64,000 bases of DNA, taken from contig NC_044011.1 in assembly GCF_900496995.4 (NCBI RefSeq), positions 26,072,041-26,136,040 of the forward strand. The letters are read 5' to 3'. A program made the position numbers and the translations under genes. The notes under the pieces are model-generated. The model was not told the origin of the DNA. It saw nothing but the letters and a program-made list of their open reading frames with translations, and searched no databases. Origin of the DNA: Aquila chrysaetos chrysaetos (lineage: Eukaryota > Chordata > Aves > Accipitriformes > Accipitridae). How positions within the stretch are numbered: the stretch's first letter is position 1; every line of letters begins with the position of its first letter. This document shows positions 48,241 through 62,227 of this stretch, piece after piece.

Positions 48241-49803
48241 GTTTAATTTTTATTTTTTTTTAAATAAAAGACAGTTTCCAGATACCTAATCATTACTGTG
48301 CTGTTTGTGCATGACGAACAAACTTTAAATACTAAAATGCACAAGGCAAGTTGAAACAAGCTGTTTGTTTCAAATTGCTCAGCAGTGCAGGCTCAAGCAC
48401 TTACTTGCAATGGCTTTACTCTTTGTACAATCAGTTCTATGTAGCAATGACTGTATATAAAGAATATAGTACACGCTATTGTTTTCATTGTCAATTTACA
48501 AGAGAAAAAAATAAATATTTTCCATTCTTATTGTACATTAACACTTCAGTAGAAAGTTACAGCTGTTGTGTTGGCATGACCTGCAACTTCAGGAGGAAAA
48601 AGGACATGCATACATATCTATTAAGAACTCTAAACTATGACTTCGTAATAAATTACAGAGGATAGATACCAGCCAACAGAATACCGATTATCTGATTTCA
48701 GTACATTTGTGATTCTTGCTCTGAGGAAAAAAAAAAAAATTCTTGCAAAATACAAAAGCTAGTCTCTGGTATTATGTAAATAAGACAAACCATGTATGGT
48801 ATAGCCTTTTCTTCAAATGTTTGTGAATAACAGGCTTGTGGTTTTAGGCAAAGATTAAGTAGTTGAGTTAGTCCTTGCACCCTTCATACATAACTAGCAC
48901 CGTAAAGATGCAAGGACCTCAGCAAACACCTAAATTTCATGCTTAATAACTAAAGCATGCATTTCGTAGAGTTTGTGCATGTTACATATTCTGTTTAAGG
49001 TTACTGTGCAAAAAAGATTCTCAACCACTGAAGATGTTTCTGTAATTCTGTTTAAATTATTTGCAACATTTCTAAAGTTTAGCAGGCCTGTGTAAGATTA
49101 ATGAAAAAAATCTTACTTGTGGTTCACCCTTGACTGCTATACACAGACACTGTACCAATGAATTGGCAAATTGGAAAATAATGGCAGCAGCCTAAATGTC
49201 CAGTGAAGCAGGGGAAAATGAGTTAACATGCATTGCCATTTACTTAAAAATATATACATATTTTTAAATGGCACAAAGCTTTGTACAGGTGGATCTATCA
49301 GTGCAAATACATATATATGAGGTACCAATTTATCCAGGCCAGATCTAATTATATGTATCTTACAATCACTCTCATTTTTCTGTTGTCAGATACAGGCTGA
49401 CAAGATTTAGCATTGAAGTAAAATCAAAGTCAAGACAATTTTCCAGCATATTCAGTATCAGATCGCTGTCATTTCCCTACAATTTCATTTCTGAGCTTCC
49501 ACTCCTTTGACTGCTTAATATTTTTTCTATTTTTAAAAACACACTTAGTGTTAATTTTCTTTTTCAAGATTTGAGACTATTATAGGAAAAAGTTAAAACT
49601 GTCTATGTAAACTGGAACAATAACTATAGCTGGCTAAATATTTTAACATTGTTTGAAATTTTAACAAGTACTGTCAAGGAGGAACACAGTTATTGCTATT
49701 TGGGGACTTAAAAATCAAACAAATAAACAAACCTGAAGGCATAGAACAGCACTGTTCCAATGGTCAAAGTTGAATAGATACAAAACTAGCATTCTGCCTA
49801 GAA
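48240..49803 (-). other. GPCPD1: GPCPD1 3' untranslated region (probable)
   Basis: About 1.56 kb of AT-rich, non-coding DNA follows the stop codon on the minus strand and leads to an AATAAA signal. Several ATTT-rich stretches could act as mRNA stability elements. The end is inferred from the polyadenylation signal, and a longer form is possible. Confidence 0.55.
48249..48254 (-). terminator. Polyadenylation signal AATAAA, GPCPD1
   Basis: TTTATT on the plus strand gives AATAAA on the minus strand, followed after a short distance by a C- and T-containing stretch. It is the most plausible GPCPD1 end before THUMPD2, but unproven. Confidence 0.45.
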
Positions 49804-50008
49804 TCAGTCCTTTTGCATTTGAACACTCTTCAAGTTATCTACAGCTTTCTCTTCCAGGCAGCTATGATGACATTTACATGGAGATATGGATTTAAAGTGG
49901 CTAACTGTGGGACACACACAGCTTTTCAACTCTGGTAATTCTTTCTTGAGACGTTCCAGCTGCTCCACCTGGAATATATTTGGTTGTTCAGGATTCGAGT
50001 CATATATC
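49804..50008 (-). CDS. GPCPD1: GPCPD1 last coding exon
   Basis: Completes R, then [40 protein letters not shown] and [27 protein letters not shown] and stop. The first half is conserved; the tail after VCPTVS is lineage-specific. Confidence 0.94.
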
Positions 50009-53000
50009 CTGAATAAACAAGAAAAGAAAACACACTAATCAGTATAACCCAGCAGTTCACAGAAATGCAGACTAGATGAAGCAACTAGGATTTTTTTTCC
50101 CTACTAGTGTAAAATTAGGTATCAGCAAGTCTATAAAAACAGTATGTTCCAGGTTAGTACCCTAAGTTTTGCCGCTCATCTTGCGATATAAAATGGTACT
50201 CCTTTTACACAATGCTTAATATTTCATTGGATATACTAAAAAGCTACCCACTGGCATTTATCTCGCTTACTCTCCTGCAAAATGTGATTTTACAGGTGGC
50301 ACAAAACAGTGAAGTAAGAGCAGAGTTCCAGGCTTCAAACTTAAAAGTGTAAGAAATTTCAGAGCCCTGAGGTTATTTGAACAGACTGTGATATACTACT
50401 CGTACATAATACTGAATGGAGTTCATACTTACTGTTTCAAGAAGTAGTTCACACACACCCCCAATTCAGAACCTTTTTTTTTTTTTTAAATTACCATTAC
50501 AATATTAGGTGAAGAGTAAAAATGAGAAAACCTGATCTTTATTCATACCTAATGCAAATTTAACTATCTAAACTGCTTTAATTAGTATATCCTTTTTTCA
50601 CTTTGTTTCCACACATTTAAACAAAGCTGGAGGATTTTAATTGTCAACATTGTACCGGATTGTCCAATTCCAAAACACATTTTGAGTTTGACAGTGTAGG
50701 CACTGAGCATAACTCAAATACTATTTTGGTGTAATTCATTATAAAGCAAAAGCATTCGTGTTCCTGTAAGCTAGCTTTAGTACAACACTTATTTTGACAA
50801 GGATACATTGTGATCTCCCAACATTAATTTCTAACATCAGTATGTTATTTATATCCAAAATTTAAATCCTGGCACCCAGTTCCCCTCACTTGTAGCTACT
50901 GCACATATACAGTTTCAGGTGTTACAGTTCTCCAGGTTTATCTCCTTCAAATGAAAACTTCTGGAAGAAATTACCATGGCTTCTATCTTAGTCTCTTATG
51001 AATATTCATACCTGCATTTATGATTCCTTCAAGAAAGTGGTTTGGTTTTATTGCATTCATCCTTTTTCTTTCATACCATAGTTTCAAGGCATGTCCAAAA
51101 GGAACACAATGTCACAACCAAAACAACAGAGTGCTGTGTGATACAGTGCCAGGTGCCTTTTTACCCCAGCAAGACAACTTCTGAACTGTTCGCAAGTCTA
51201 AGACATCAAAAATAATATGCAGCTCAAACAGTGATATAGTAAACAGGACTGAAATGAGGAAACAGTTCTGTGGGAAATATAGATATGGATCACGTTCCCT
51301 ACAGTAAGATCAAAGATAGTTTCTGTAAAGAAACTCCTAGAAGTAAGGACAAATGCTGTCCAGTTTTATGGCATATGCACAGAAGGCACAGCAGTTAAAT
51401 TACTTGCACAGCATCTATAATCCAATACAGCCCTAAGATATGACCCCAAATTGCCTAACAGAAGCTATCTACAAAATAAAAGCCCAACCTTCCTTCCATC
51501 CTTCCAGGATGCAGGTACGACCTGTGCTTTCTTCAGTTAAGTTAGCTTATACATTATAACTTTCTCTATGCATTCAAGACAAAGCACTGAAGTTAGAAGA
51601 TAGTTTTCTACATAGCAACACGCTTTAGGAACTGCAAAAATCTTAAGTCTCTCCCATCAGTTAGACACTAGAAGAACAAAGGCATGTTTCTAAGACCCTT
51701 GTTCACAGAACATGGCTAAGCATGTTTCTAAGCAGCTTCTGGCAGGTATTTTATTAGTTCTTTACTATGGCAAGCATAAATTCTGAATTGCTTCATATTC
51801 AATTCTTTTCAGTTGAGATTTTGGATGAGTCCAATCCTCCAAGCTCCTTTCAGACTGTCCACTGGAACCAGTCTGCTCCAATGTGTATACAGTATTTCTT
51901 CCAAACCAAAAGCAGAGAACACAATTTGAAGCACAGCTACCCTTGTACCTCAAAATTTCTTGTCCCCACTTTTCATTTGGGTCCACGAAAGTACACCAGC
52001 AGTTGGCAAAAACACAGCATAGCTCCAGGACTTCTCTTATGAATTATTTCCAACATCACCATCAAAATAAGGCATAAACTCTCATCTCCCTATCCTTCAT
52101 TCTTCAACAGGACAATTATTTATAAATATGCACCAAAGTTCCTCCATTTGACTTCCTATTAATAAGCAAGCCCTGTGGAAGACTGGGAAGTCCTTTGAAT
52201 ATTACTTTTTAACATTAGCACTTTCTACAAAAAGCTCTGCAGGACATTCCAGGGTTATGCAGTAGGCATAGAACTGATGTGCTTAGCTCCTGTCAAGTGT
52301 TTCTGCAACCTCTGAAAACACACACATCCAGCAAGTCAGTCACAGCTGTTTTTCTTTGCTATTGCTTGATCCCAAAGCAAAGATTCAGCAGCACTGAAAT
52401 ACTGTTTTCATGCTAAAAAGATTTTCTGAAGCTTTTGATTAAAACTTTTAATTTTTCTTTACATCTCAAGGTAAACGAGTTTACTTTGCAATTTGCAGAA
52501 TAGGAAACACGTAGACTGCCATTGCATAACGTCTTAATTCAATCATTGAGTAGATTAAATTATAAATCAGCTAATACTAGTTAACTTCCTACATATATCC
52601 ATGCTCTTATTTAACTAACATTCAGTTTCAGGCAAATAAAATGGCACAGATTTAGACAGTCTTCTAGTTTTGAGAATTGTTTTGAATGCTTTTGCCTTTA
52701 TTGCCAGCTGAATTTGTGTTAGTTTTCAAAGTTAGTAATACTAATAGAGCACAGAGCTTTTGTCTGGAGTCTGCAAATGCAACACACAGCTGTAAGGAAC
52801 TGTAGTGTTTAGAGAGGAGACTAACACACTGAAGATTCTCATGGAAAAGCTTTCAGCATAAATGTTTGAGGATTACTGATTTAATGTTTTCATGCAGCTG
52901 TGTGTATTATTCAACAAACAGAACTCAGATCATGGAAAGTGACTTAAAAAATTAATGCAAGAGTAAGTTAGCAACCACCCCCTCTCCACATTGGTATTTA

Positions 53001-56000
53001 ATATACAGCTGGTGTAAAAACCTAAGACTGCATTGTTCTTACTGAGTTAAGTATATTCAAACAGAGAAGTATTTCCTGGACTGTTTACAAAGCTTATCCA
53101 GGAGAAAAATACCAGATAAATCACCCCACAAATCCTGCTTTAAAATTCATAATTTTTGCCAATCCAGAGAATTTCACTACAACAGGTTAAAGTTTCTTCT
53201 ATAAGTAAAATATAAACATCGAATTAAAAGCATTTTAAGCATGAGATTTAATTTTCTGTGTGAACAGAGGATACCCAGTCATGCATTTAAAGTACTTTTC
53301 TGGATTAGGGCCCAAATAGAAGCCTGGAGGCAGAGGTGGTACCTTTTCTGTAGGTTGCCCTTTTAACACAAGTAGTTTGGATATTTTAGATACTGAGATG
53401 AATGCTAGTTGAACACAGGAAAAAAGCAGAATATTGTCCCTGCACTAGACCATCCATTTACTTTAATGACTTTGGGTATGTCTAATAATCTGCAGCCCAA
53501 GTGGAGAAAGGACTGGGGCGGGGGGGGGAGAAGGAGAAATCTTCCCCTTGCCCCAGTGAGATCGTTCTTTTAATAGTGTTGGCATTTGTAAGCTTCCCAG
53601 ATTCAGTCTTGCAGTTTTTCTCCATGCAAAACAAAGTCAGACCCCCTACCTGCGTTTTTTTTTGCCCGACACTTGGTATCAGCAACTTTTGGTATTCAGG
53701 ACACAGTTTTTCTGCCATCTTCGCAAGTGGCTACAATGTTTTGCTCAATTCTACATGGATGATTAAAGTTCGAAAAAAAATAACTTACAGAAATCATCTC
53801 TACCCAGACAGTTCATAATCTTTGAAATAATTACCACATGCAATAACAGTAACTCAGGACCATATCCAAGCAACCTAAAATTCATTAAAACTCCTGTATT
53901 CTCACCTCCTAGCTTATTCAGACAAATAACACCTATTAAGATGGTTTAAGTAAAGGTCTAGTAAACAGCAACACAAAACACCAGGCACAGCAATTTTTGA
54001 TAAATAACTAGACTTGGTCTTAAGTCCAGAGAACAAAAATTCTGCAGAAGCCATGGAAAAAGCACATCTTGATTCAGCCCTGGAAGTATTCTGGAATTTG
54101 AAGATGCAACCAAAACATAAATGGGCTTTACACTAATAAACAGATTCCTGCAATGCCTACTTATTTCTAGACCTTGAAACAGGCATGTACATCTCTCTCA
54201 AGTTCTGCTTCACAGTAGTTTTGAATTTATCTATTTCTAAACTTCAAACAGCACAGAATATGGATGCTTACACCATACCTATTTAAGCTTTTGACAATTT
54301 AAACTCTTGATATTAACTTCATACTCTCAAATGATTTGAAAGGCTGCCTCTTTACCCAGCAGTTCCAGCTGTGAATGTAAACACTTGCTGCCAGGTTTTA
54401 CATTTAGACATGCCATCCAGGACTTGCAGGTACCACCTGCATTTCAAAGTGTCCAGCTTGAGATATCTGATGCAATTTTCATAAAGTGCCATGTTCCTTC
54501 TAAGGAACCTACATTAAGATTAAATTTAATTCTATCCAGACAATTAGTAAATTTTGAAAAAATAATTAAGAATTGTAAAGGAACATTCCAGTATTTGTTT
54601 TGGCCTACAGAAAAAAAGAGTCAATAACATTTAGAAACTAGAGTTAACAAGCCTGCAACAATTCTACTGAAATGAGATAGTTGTTTGCTACTCAATTGCA
54701 GTTTGTAACTTGAAAAAGAAAGAAAAAATGCACTACTGAACTACTGTTTTTTTAAACGGCTTTGGAATTAATATTAATTTTGGGGTTCCTCTCAATAAAG
54801 TGTAAAGATGTCAACAAGGTGGAAGAGATACACAGGAGAGATGAATACTATTAAGAATTTAGATGGTCTAAATAGTGCAGGAAGGTTAAGAATTTTTTGT
54901 TCAGTTAAATCCACAAGGGAATTCAGCCTATAAGCAATTCCAGTCAATTGGTTAGTCAGCAAAAGGTGAGGTAAAAGGTGTTCTGCTATCATACTGCAAC
55001 TTAAAACACACTAAACAGTACAAAAGAGAACATAAGATGACATGTAGCAGACTTGCAGCCTTGAGATAAATGCAACATTACTTAAGTAGTGTTGAGGAAT
55101 TAAGCATCTGAAAAGCAACAAGTCAGAAATAAGGCTGTCACCTGCTTTACTATTTTACCATAGTAGTGCATATCTATTACATCAGGAGTCGTTAAGAACT
55201 ATAGAAGACTGGATTATAGTAGACATCAGATGAACAGACATTTCATAAGAACGCTTTATGCAGTACTATTTGATTAAAACACCCTACCTGTCTATAGACC
55301 AATAACTTATCACTTCAGGTTATGCATACCATAGGATCAAATTTCATAACAGCCCTATGACTGTACAATAAAGAGTCCACTTCCTCCGCATACTAGTCCA
55401 GAGATATTTTTCATCTACCAAAGGGGACTCAAGATTGAGTTGTAGGAGAGGTACAACATGTAGTGCTGCTGTAGCAGGAAAAAGGACTTATGTTTCAATT
55501 ACTTCAGTCTGAAGCTGATCCCCAATGTAAAAATCTTGTTACTCCTTTTCACTACCAATGAAAAGGAGAAGACATTCTAAGCAGTACAAGAAGGGAGACC
55601 TCCGGCAAAGCAGAGAAGCACTGGACCCACCACTCTGGAAGGCCTCTAGGTAGTCAAGAATAGATTCAAGGGAGTTAACTACTTTTTTTACACTGGGAGC
55701 CTAGAGCTCTAAAAGCAAACATATTTGATTTCTTGCCTCTATATATGTTTACTTGACTCTCAGTTTTCACTTTATAAAACAGAGCCCTTCACAATTGCTT
55801 GATTCCCGCACCCCCCCACCCCCTTTTTTTTTTGGTAAAACAATATGCAAAGCAATGCTCTTGCTAAAGCAAGAGGCTTGAAAGTCTTCTATAATTTGAC
55901 AGTTCAGTTACACTCAATGCTTTTCCAATTACATATTCTTTGTAATCTATCAGAAATTCTAATTTAATACAGCTCCCCAAATTAATCATCATCTTGTAAT

Positions 56001-59000
56001 AATGAATTTCACATCTTTTATGATAAAAGAGCTAAAACTTTTGGGTTTTGTAAGGAACTAAAATAACACTTTTGTTCAAAGATTGACCATGGTATTCTGA
56101 TGTCCACCTGAATTGTGCAGATATATTAACTACTTTCTGAAGTGATTAATTTGGCAGTTTACCCTGGGAGTCACTCCAAGCTAATTTTAATAGGAAAAAT
56201 GGTGAATTCACAGCTTTGAAACAAACAGAAGGTTGGCAAAAAATTAACTTAAAATAATTCATTTAAGTTGTGTTAACTATTTGCATAACTAAACGTAGAA
56301 AGCTGTAGAAAGATTTCGGCCAAACAATTAAATAACATTGTCCTCATTGTGTCATGTACAAAGTTTAAAAATTGCCATCAAGAATGTTAATATCATGTTA
56401 AATGTGTATGCCATGCACTACTTCTTTAAAGAATCAAATTACATTTATGTTAACCTGCAGAGAAACAAAAGTTATTTTGTTTCATATATATACCTGAAAG
56501 AGGAAGAATTAATGTTAGTCTTGTTCTTGAACTAGGTTTATGAGCTTCCAGTACTTACAGTACAAAAGGAAGATATTCTGCACCCAGTCAACCAAAAAGC
56601 AATGTGAAATTTGAGAAGAATCGGGATACAATAGTTTCTTAGCTTTATCATTATTATTATTTTAAAACCACAATTGAAGTACCTGTCATATATTAGCCCA
56701 TGAACACCATATTCTCTCAACCTCTTCCTGTTATCTGGGTCATTTGCATCATCACCCCATGAAAAAATAACTAGGCCTTTAGATTTGGCCCTTTTAATAA
56801 ACGATGGATTCCTCAGCAGATCTTCAGAGTGCACATTAATTCCCTGAAACACAAAAGGCTTCAGTTAAAACCCATGTTTCTGAAACAGTCACATCAGGGG
56901 TTTTTTTTAATCTTTTGACATTTGCAGCTCCTTACAACTTCATCTATAATAAAAAATAATTTAATACAACTAAAGAGTTTACTGAGAGCACTGTTTTTTA
57001 AACACTGAATTAAACAGACATTGGAAACAAAGGACATTATTTTGGCAGTCACCAAATGTTAGTTTATTTCTTTTATAAGGTTAGTTGTAATTTTAAGCAT
57101 TAGTGTCAAAACCAATAGATTTGCAACAAGTAGTAATAATTTAGTTTCATTTTACTGCAGACTAATACCAGAACTTGTCAGCTTACCAGCAAGTTTTCAA
57201 ACTGTGCAAAAGTAATGGCAATTGGAGTTGTACGAGATCTAAGATCCATAAGTTCTGGATAGAGTTTAGATTCTCCTTGGGTGAGAAATAATACAGGATA
57301 CTTGTTTTGCTTATGCCGAACCCTGTTAGAACAAAAAGTTTGCAAGGAGCAAATGTGTTAAAAAGCAGGGGAATTCAGTCTTACTGTTTGAGGAGAATTA
57401 CACTCTTTACTGCACGTTCTAGTTCCTAGCTGGTGCAACAAGATGGTACTACAGTTTAGTATCAAGCTATGTGACAAACTGCTCCAACTGTTCCTTTTGC
57501 CACTATTGGAGATTAACATACAGTTTAAGGGAAGCTAGACTTCCAAGTTGAACTCAGATCCACATCCTCAAAATGTTTATATAAAACCCTTGAAGACTGT
57601 TCAATTCTGTAGTTTTCTTCTTAAGTGCATGTTAAAGTAAAATGAAGATTCATTGTAAGAATTTCTAAATGTGGTTGATATACAACACCTAACCTTACTA
57701 ACGTATTTTTCAAGTCAGATACCAGTACAGTGATATGAAATGACAACAGATGGAAGCAAAGTTTTGGGATTAAACGTGTTATGCACTCTTCACAAAATCT
57801 CTACTTTGACTTTGTTCTCCTATTTTATTTTTGGCATAGCTCAGATGGCAAAGTGGTCTCATTTCAATTCCCAACTATTTTGGCACTGAAAGTTTAGGTC
57901 TAATTAAAACATGTTTTATTTCTTTCCTGTTGGGTATTCTTATGTCCAAAGTAAATTTTACCAAATGAAACAAAACAAACAAACAAAAAGAAAATACATT
58001 ATTTATCTCTTAACTTACATTGTACAAATATCAGCATTAAAAGAAGAAAATACAATTCTTCTTCTTCCAGCATTCATCAAAACAGTTTTTAGAATGATAT
58101 CTAGAAAGAGGTTCATATCAAAGTAAGTTGACAAGTTGCCATCCCACTGTCCATCCTAGAAAAAGAAAGGACAAGTTTCAGCCATTTAAGTTAATGCTTA
58201 CTAAAATTATTTTAACCAGCAACAGTCTCTCATTCAACCTGAGCAAAATGAGAATTCAGTTTCCCAGTCTGAGTACAGAAGTCACTCCTTCAGTCTACTG
58301 AATGCTAGTTACAGCTCTACAAGACTGTCAGAATTCAGCTGCACCTCACAGGCTGACAGCAATAAGATTCACTGAAAAATTCACTGTCTTCCCATCCAAG
58401 GAAAGAGTTTCTAGGAAGCCTTTTCTAATTTTGAAAACACAAAGGAATTTCATGAAAGATAACTAAAAACTATTACAGATATTTTGTATTGCTATTTCTA
58501 AATATAAAAAGGCAACAATAAAATTAGTAGAAATAAATGAGATATCCTTTGTCTTTGAGAATAGCAGGTACCAGTCTTTCTGTAGCTGACCTGTCTCAGA
58601 GTACTAACATGTCTCCATGCATATGGACTTCCACCTGCCACTCTATGTAGTTTCTTTCGCCCACTCCAGGCTTCCAGACCTAACCTTGACAACAGTTTCC
58701 TTCTAGACCGAGTGCTAAGCAATCCAGCTGAGCCCGCAGTACTGCTGACTAGAAGAAAACAGTTGCTTATATTACTGCCCATGCTGTAGCTGCTCCTGCA
58801 CCAGGCCAGGAGAGTTTGAATTTCTTGTCACTTTTCCCATGTATAGCATGCCTCACCTGTTGTGATCCATTGACTTTAAAAAGCATCTTCTACTAAAAGC
58901 AGTCTGAGCTGCATTATGAACTCAATCCTATAAATACTTCCTATTATTTTAAGAGTAAGTTTGCTCATTTGCTAGAGCAGTGCTATTATACTCCCAGTTT

Positions 59001-62000
59001 TAAAGATAGCGGGTTATAGTAAAACAAAAGTCAGAAAAAAAAAACCAAATTATGCCTTTGTAGCTCATAAATTGCCATGTCAAATTACAAGCTTTAGCCA
59101 TGAGAATGGCAAAGTATCAAAGCAAATAACAAGTACATTTACTTACCCTTTGTTGGCAGATCCATTTTATTTCTATGTTGAACCCAACATCTTCAGAAAC
59201 AGACTCCAGGACCTGAAAAAATTTCATTATGAAGAGACCCCACAGCAAAGGAGGACAACTGAGCACTATGAGGGTAATTACTGGGAGAATACATTGGAAT
59301 TTAACACCAATGGGGTCCAACAGTAGAATAAAAACCCTAAGTCTTTAACACTTACCACAAGGTACAGATACACCTTCTTCTACTTCAGTTTCAAGTTAGG
59401 AAATACATAAAAATGGATAAAATCTTAAGGACAAAATTTTGACAAGGTACAAAAGCAAGTCCTTAACATGTGTGAGAAATGCCCCCTTTGTACTCCTAAA
59501 GAAGTGTTTTTGATTTGAAGTCACCTTACAATTAATTCTTTACAAGAATTTAACATAATTTTGATCTGATCATCATAATGGCAACCTCATGGATGTCATA
59601 CTTGGGACTATGTGTTACTTAAGATACTTTTTGCATTAAAAAAAAAACCTCCTGGAGAGTTGGCAAAGAGTCATAAATGGAAACATACTAGAAATTCACT
59701 TAACATTTCTCTGTGTCCGGCTCTGCTAGATGGCCCAGAGTATGTGATGAACTGCCAAAGGCCAGGTTTTTTGGGGGGTTTGGTGTGTCCCGTCCTCCCC
59801 CCTCCCCAAATTAGCAATCAATTGTCAATGCATTAAAATACAATGCCCAGATGTTAACCAGCTGTAAAACTGAGTGTATCCTGCGCTATACAACTTGGGT
59901 TCATGAATTAAGCAGCTTGAAAGATATACAAACTATTACTTTCAAATACTGAAAAAGCTTCAGTGGACAACAATAAAGCCTATGTTATCAGTTCCAGCAT
60001 TGATATCAGCAGCCTAAAGCCAAAAATACATATCCCTTGCTACGTGTGCAAAGCTGAAAGAAAAATGCATGTTTTCATGTTTCACAATCATTATTTCTAT
60101 TGCTCTATATTCACTGCTTACTCTCTGCAGAGAAGGAAATGGCTGAGTCTCAAAAGCAGAGTTTTCTTCTTCTTTAAAAGATGCTGAAAAGTAATACAAA
60201 ATATTGAATCAAAACAAATAGCAGCACTGCTAATCCCTGCGAGAAAAGAGTGGCTCAAAATCTTAAGGCCTTTAAGAGTAAAGAATTGGAATCAGGTCTA
60301 TCTTTTGACTATCTAAGCCTTCCCTCTAACACTGACATACTCCAATGACAGTGTTGGCAATTTCTGTTTTGCCAGTGGGAAAATTTTTTGACCTCCATTA
60401 AAAGCCTTGCCAGAATATTTATCAGAAACAGCTTTTCCCATCCCTCACCATTTCAGTCACTGAATCACATCCAGTAAAAGCAGCCTTGTCTGTCAAGGCT
60501 TATTATTTATTTTATCTTTTCCCAGACAGGTAGGATGCGTGAGATACTTTGCCATTTTGCTGTCCCTATAAAGGGTATGAATTAAGGCCAAAAATTTACA
60601 GCACCAATAAGACACCCTACAGCAGTTACTAAAGTTCTTGTTAGCAATTCTGAAGAGCTGCCAAAAAAGGTAGTTAGAGAAGTGTAAGATGGAAACATTA
60701 GTAGCAAATATTAGGAATATTCACAAATACATATTTATCTATGCATTCACCCTCTACCCTCCCGTCCCCTCTTCCCAAGGGAGTAACTCCCATCCAAGTA
60801 TTTACTTCCCAGCAAAGAACTCTACAGCATGCACAAAATTAAAGTAACTCCATAAGCATTTAGAAGTGTTCAGGAAGAAGCCAAATGTGATTAGAACAAG
60901 TGACTGCAACCACAGACTATATATCATTACATGGTAATAAATAAATCTCAAGACTCTTGCAAACTAGTACATACCATTGTGATCTTTTACTTTCAGGGCA
61001 GTCACATGAGCCAGCTAAAGAGCATTAAGAAGAGTAAAATTAACAAATACTCCACCCGTAGAGATATTACTACATGTAAAATGTAACTAATTTTCCTTAT
61101 AAATTGTTTTTAATGTAAGGGTTACAGTTTTAGTAATTTGTAAAAGAATAAAGGAAATCCCAGTACACATCACAATTTTCTTTCAAACTTTAAAACAAAG
61201 ATTCCAAGGAAAGCTCAAAAACAAGCTGGAAATATTCTTACTGAAAATTCAGAAAACATGTTCAAGGGTAGAAACACACATAATATAATTTAACATTAAG
61301 ATGTCAAGAAGTCTGAACATTAAACTCTCCTCTGTCAGATGTTAGACTCCATGTTTCCAGTGAAGTGCAGACAGAGGGCCGACAGCGGTTTTATAATGTA
61401 GTTGCATACTGCAATAGAATCGGGCCAGGCATAGGACCAACTCTCTTGCTCCATTCAAATTCTCTCTCCACAAAAAGGAGGAGACCAAGTAATTTTAAGT
61501 AAAAAGAAACATATAGTTCTTGAACCAGCCAGGTGCTTCCTTGACTGAGGACAGATATCTCAGCTGGGTCTTCAGTGGCCCAGTCTCATCCCCTGAACCC
61601 CCCTTTTATGTAGGCAGGGCACTACTGTTCGGAAGATACAGTGACACCCAATTAAATAAAAACAATTAATTAGTTCTAGCCAGTTTGTCCAATCCATACC
61701 ATCGAATTATGGACCCTTCTACACCTCCACATGCACCTCCAGAGAGTAGTTCAACATAATCTGGATCTCCCTTGTTAACAGGGAAACATTTGAAAATTAG
61801 CTAGACTTTGTAACAGATATCTTTCTTCAACAAAGACTCCAAAGCATTGCATCTCAATGAACCCTACCACCACTTTCAGCCTGTCTTATTTTTTAGAAAT
61901 TATCGTTAGCATAATGATATGGACCTACACAAGTTATCAGACCATCTTTCTAGAAGATATAAGTAATGAAATTTATTCAAGTTATAATGATGGTGCAAAA

Positions 62001-62227
62001 ATACTACTCTTGGAATTAGCTACTTGTTCCACTTGTACAATTTTTAAAACTTGTGCTCTCCCAAACTATCTATAGTTACTCCAAAAAAATTTAAGCTTCA
62101 TACACCATTGGAAATTCTACACGTATCATACTAGCCAAAGTAACAATACCTTCAATAACTGCAGCTGATCAAACGTAAGTTCTTTGACTGCAATCTCGAA
62201 CAGTTCCAAAGGCTCCGTATCCAGTTT
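49804..62227 (-). CDS. GPCPD1: Glycerophosphocholine phosphodiesterase GPCPD1, C-terminal 294 residues (8 exons, 5' part off window)
   Basis: Eight exons in continuous phase give 885 bases ending in TGA at 49806-49804. They cover the second half of the GDPD TIM barrel: [38 protein letters not shown] (the conserved IEIK acidic residue), [51 protein letters not shown] and [11 protein letters not shown]. Family knowledge: GPCPD1 (GDE5) hydrolyses cytosolic glycerophosphocholine to choline and glycerol-3-phosphate and has an N-terminal starch-binding CBM20 domain. That domain and the HRGAG/ExD catalytic residues are encoded beyond 64000. The last 30 residues differ strongly from human, with a cysteine/histidine cluster CKCHHSC. 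No breaks are seen. Confidence 0.95.
50009..56682. other. GPCPD1 last intron, 6.7 kb
   Basis: AT-rich intronic DNA. I recognise no further exon, RNA gene or intact repeat. A 10-base G-rich run lies near 53518-53529 and a C/T-rich run near 55809-55832. Confidence 0.55.
56683..56843 (-). CDS. GPCPD1: GPCPD1 coding exon, 161 bp
   Basis: [40 protein letters not shown] and [13 protein letters not shown] plus two bases, donor GTACTT. The [10 protein letters not shown] strand closes the barrel. Confidence 0.95.
57187..57322 (-). CDS. GPCPD1: GPCPD1 coding exon, 136 bp
   Basis: Completes M, then [40 protein letters not shown] and FENLL, donor GTAAGC. Confidence 0.95.
58019..58155 (-). CDS. GPCPD1: GPCPD1 coding exon, 137 bp
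   Basis: [20 protein letters not shown], then [20 protein letters not shown] and ADICT plus two bases. Nearly identical to the human block. The donor is GTAAGT after ACAAT. Confidence 0.95.
59147..59212 (-). CDS. GPCPD1: GPCPD1 coding exon, 66 bp
   Basis: 22 codons, [20 protein letters not shown] then QR, phase 0, donor GTAAGT. Contains the catalytic-barrel FNIEIK motif. Confidence 0.95.
60122..60183 (-). CDS. GPCPD1: GPCPD1 coding exon, 62 bp
   Basis: Completes A, then [20 protein letters not shown], with an ACTTTTCAG acceptor and GTAAGC donor. A variable acidic loop followed by the conserved QPFPSL. Confidence 0.92.
60975..61014 (-). CDS. GPCPD1: GPCPD1 coding exon, 40 bp
   Basis: [13 protein letters not shown] plus one base between CTCTTTAG and GTATGT. 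It corresponds to human LTHVTALKSKDRK. A small exon found by homology and phase. Confidence 0.9.
62150..62227 (-). CDS. GPCPD1: GPCPD1 coding exon ([12 protein letters not shown]...)
   Basis: 26 codons, [20 protein letters not shown] then QLQLLK, phase 0 at both ends, CTTCAAAG acceptor, GTATTG donor. It matches human [26 protein letters not shown] sequence. The preceding exon is not visible up to 64000. Confidence 0.93.
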
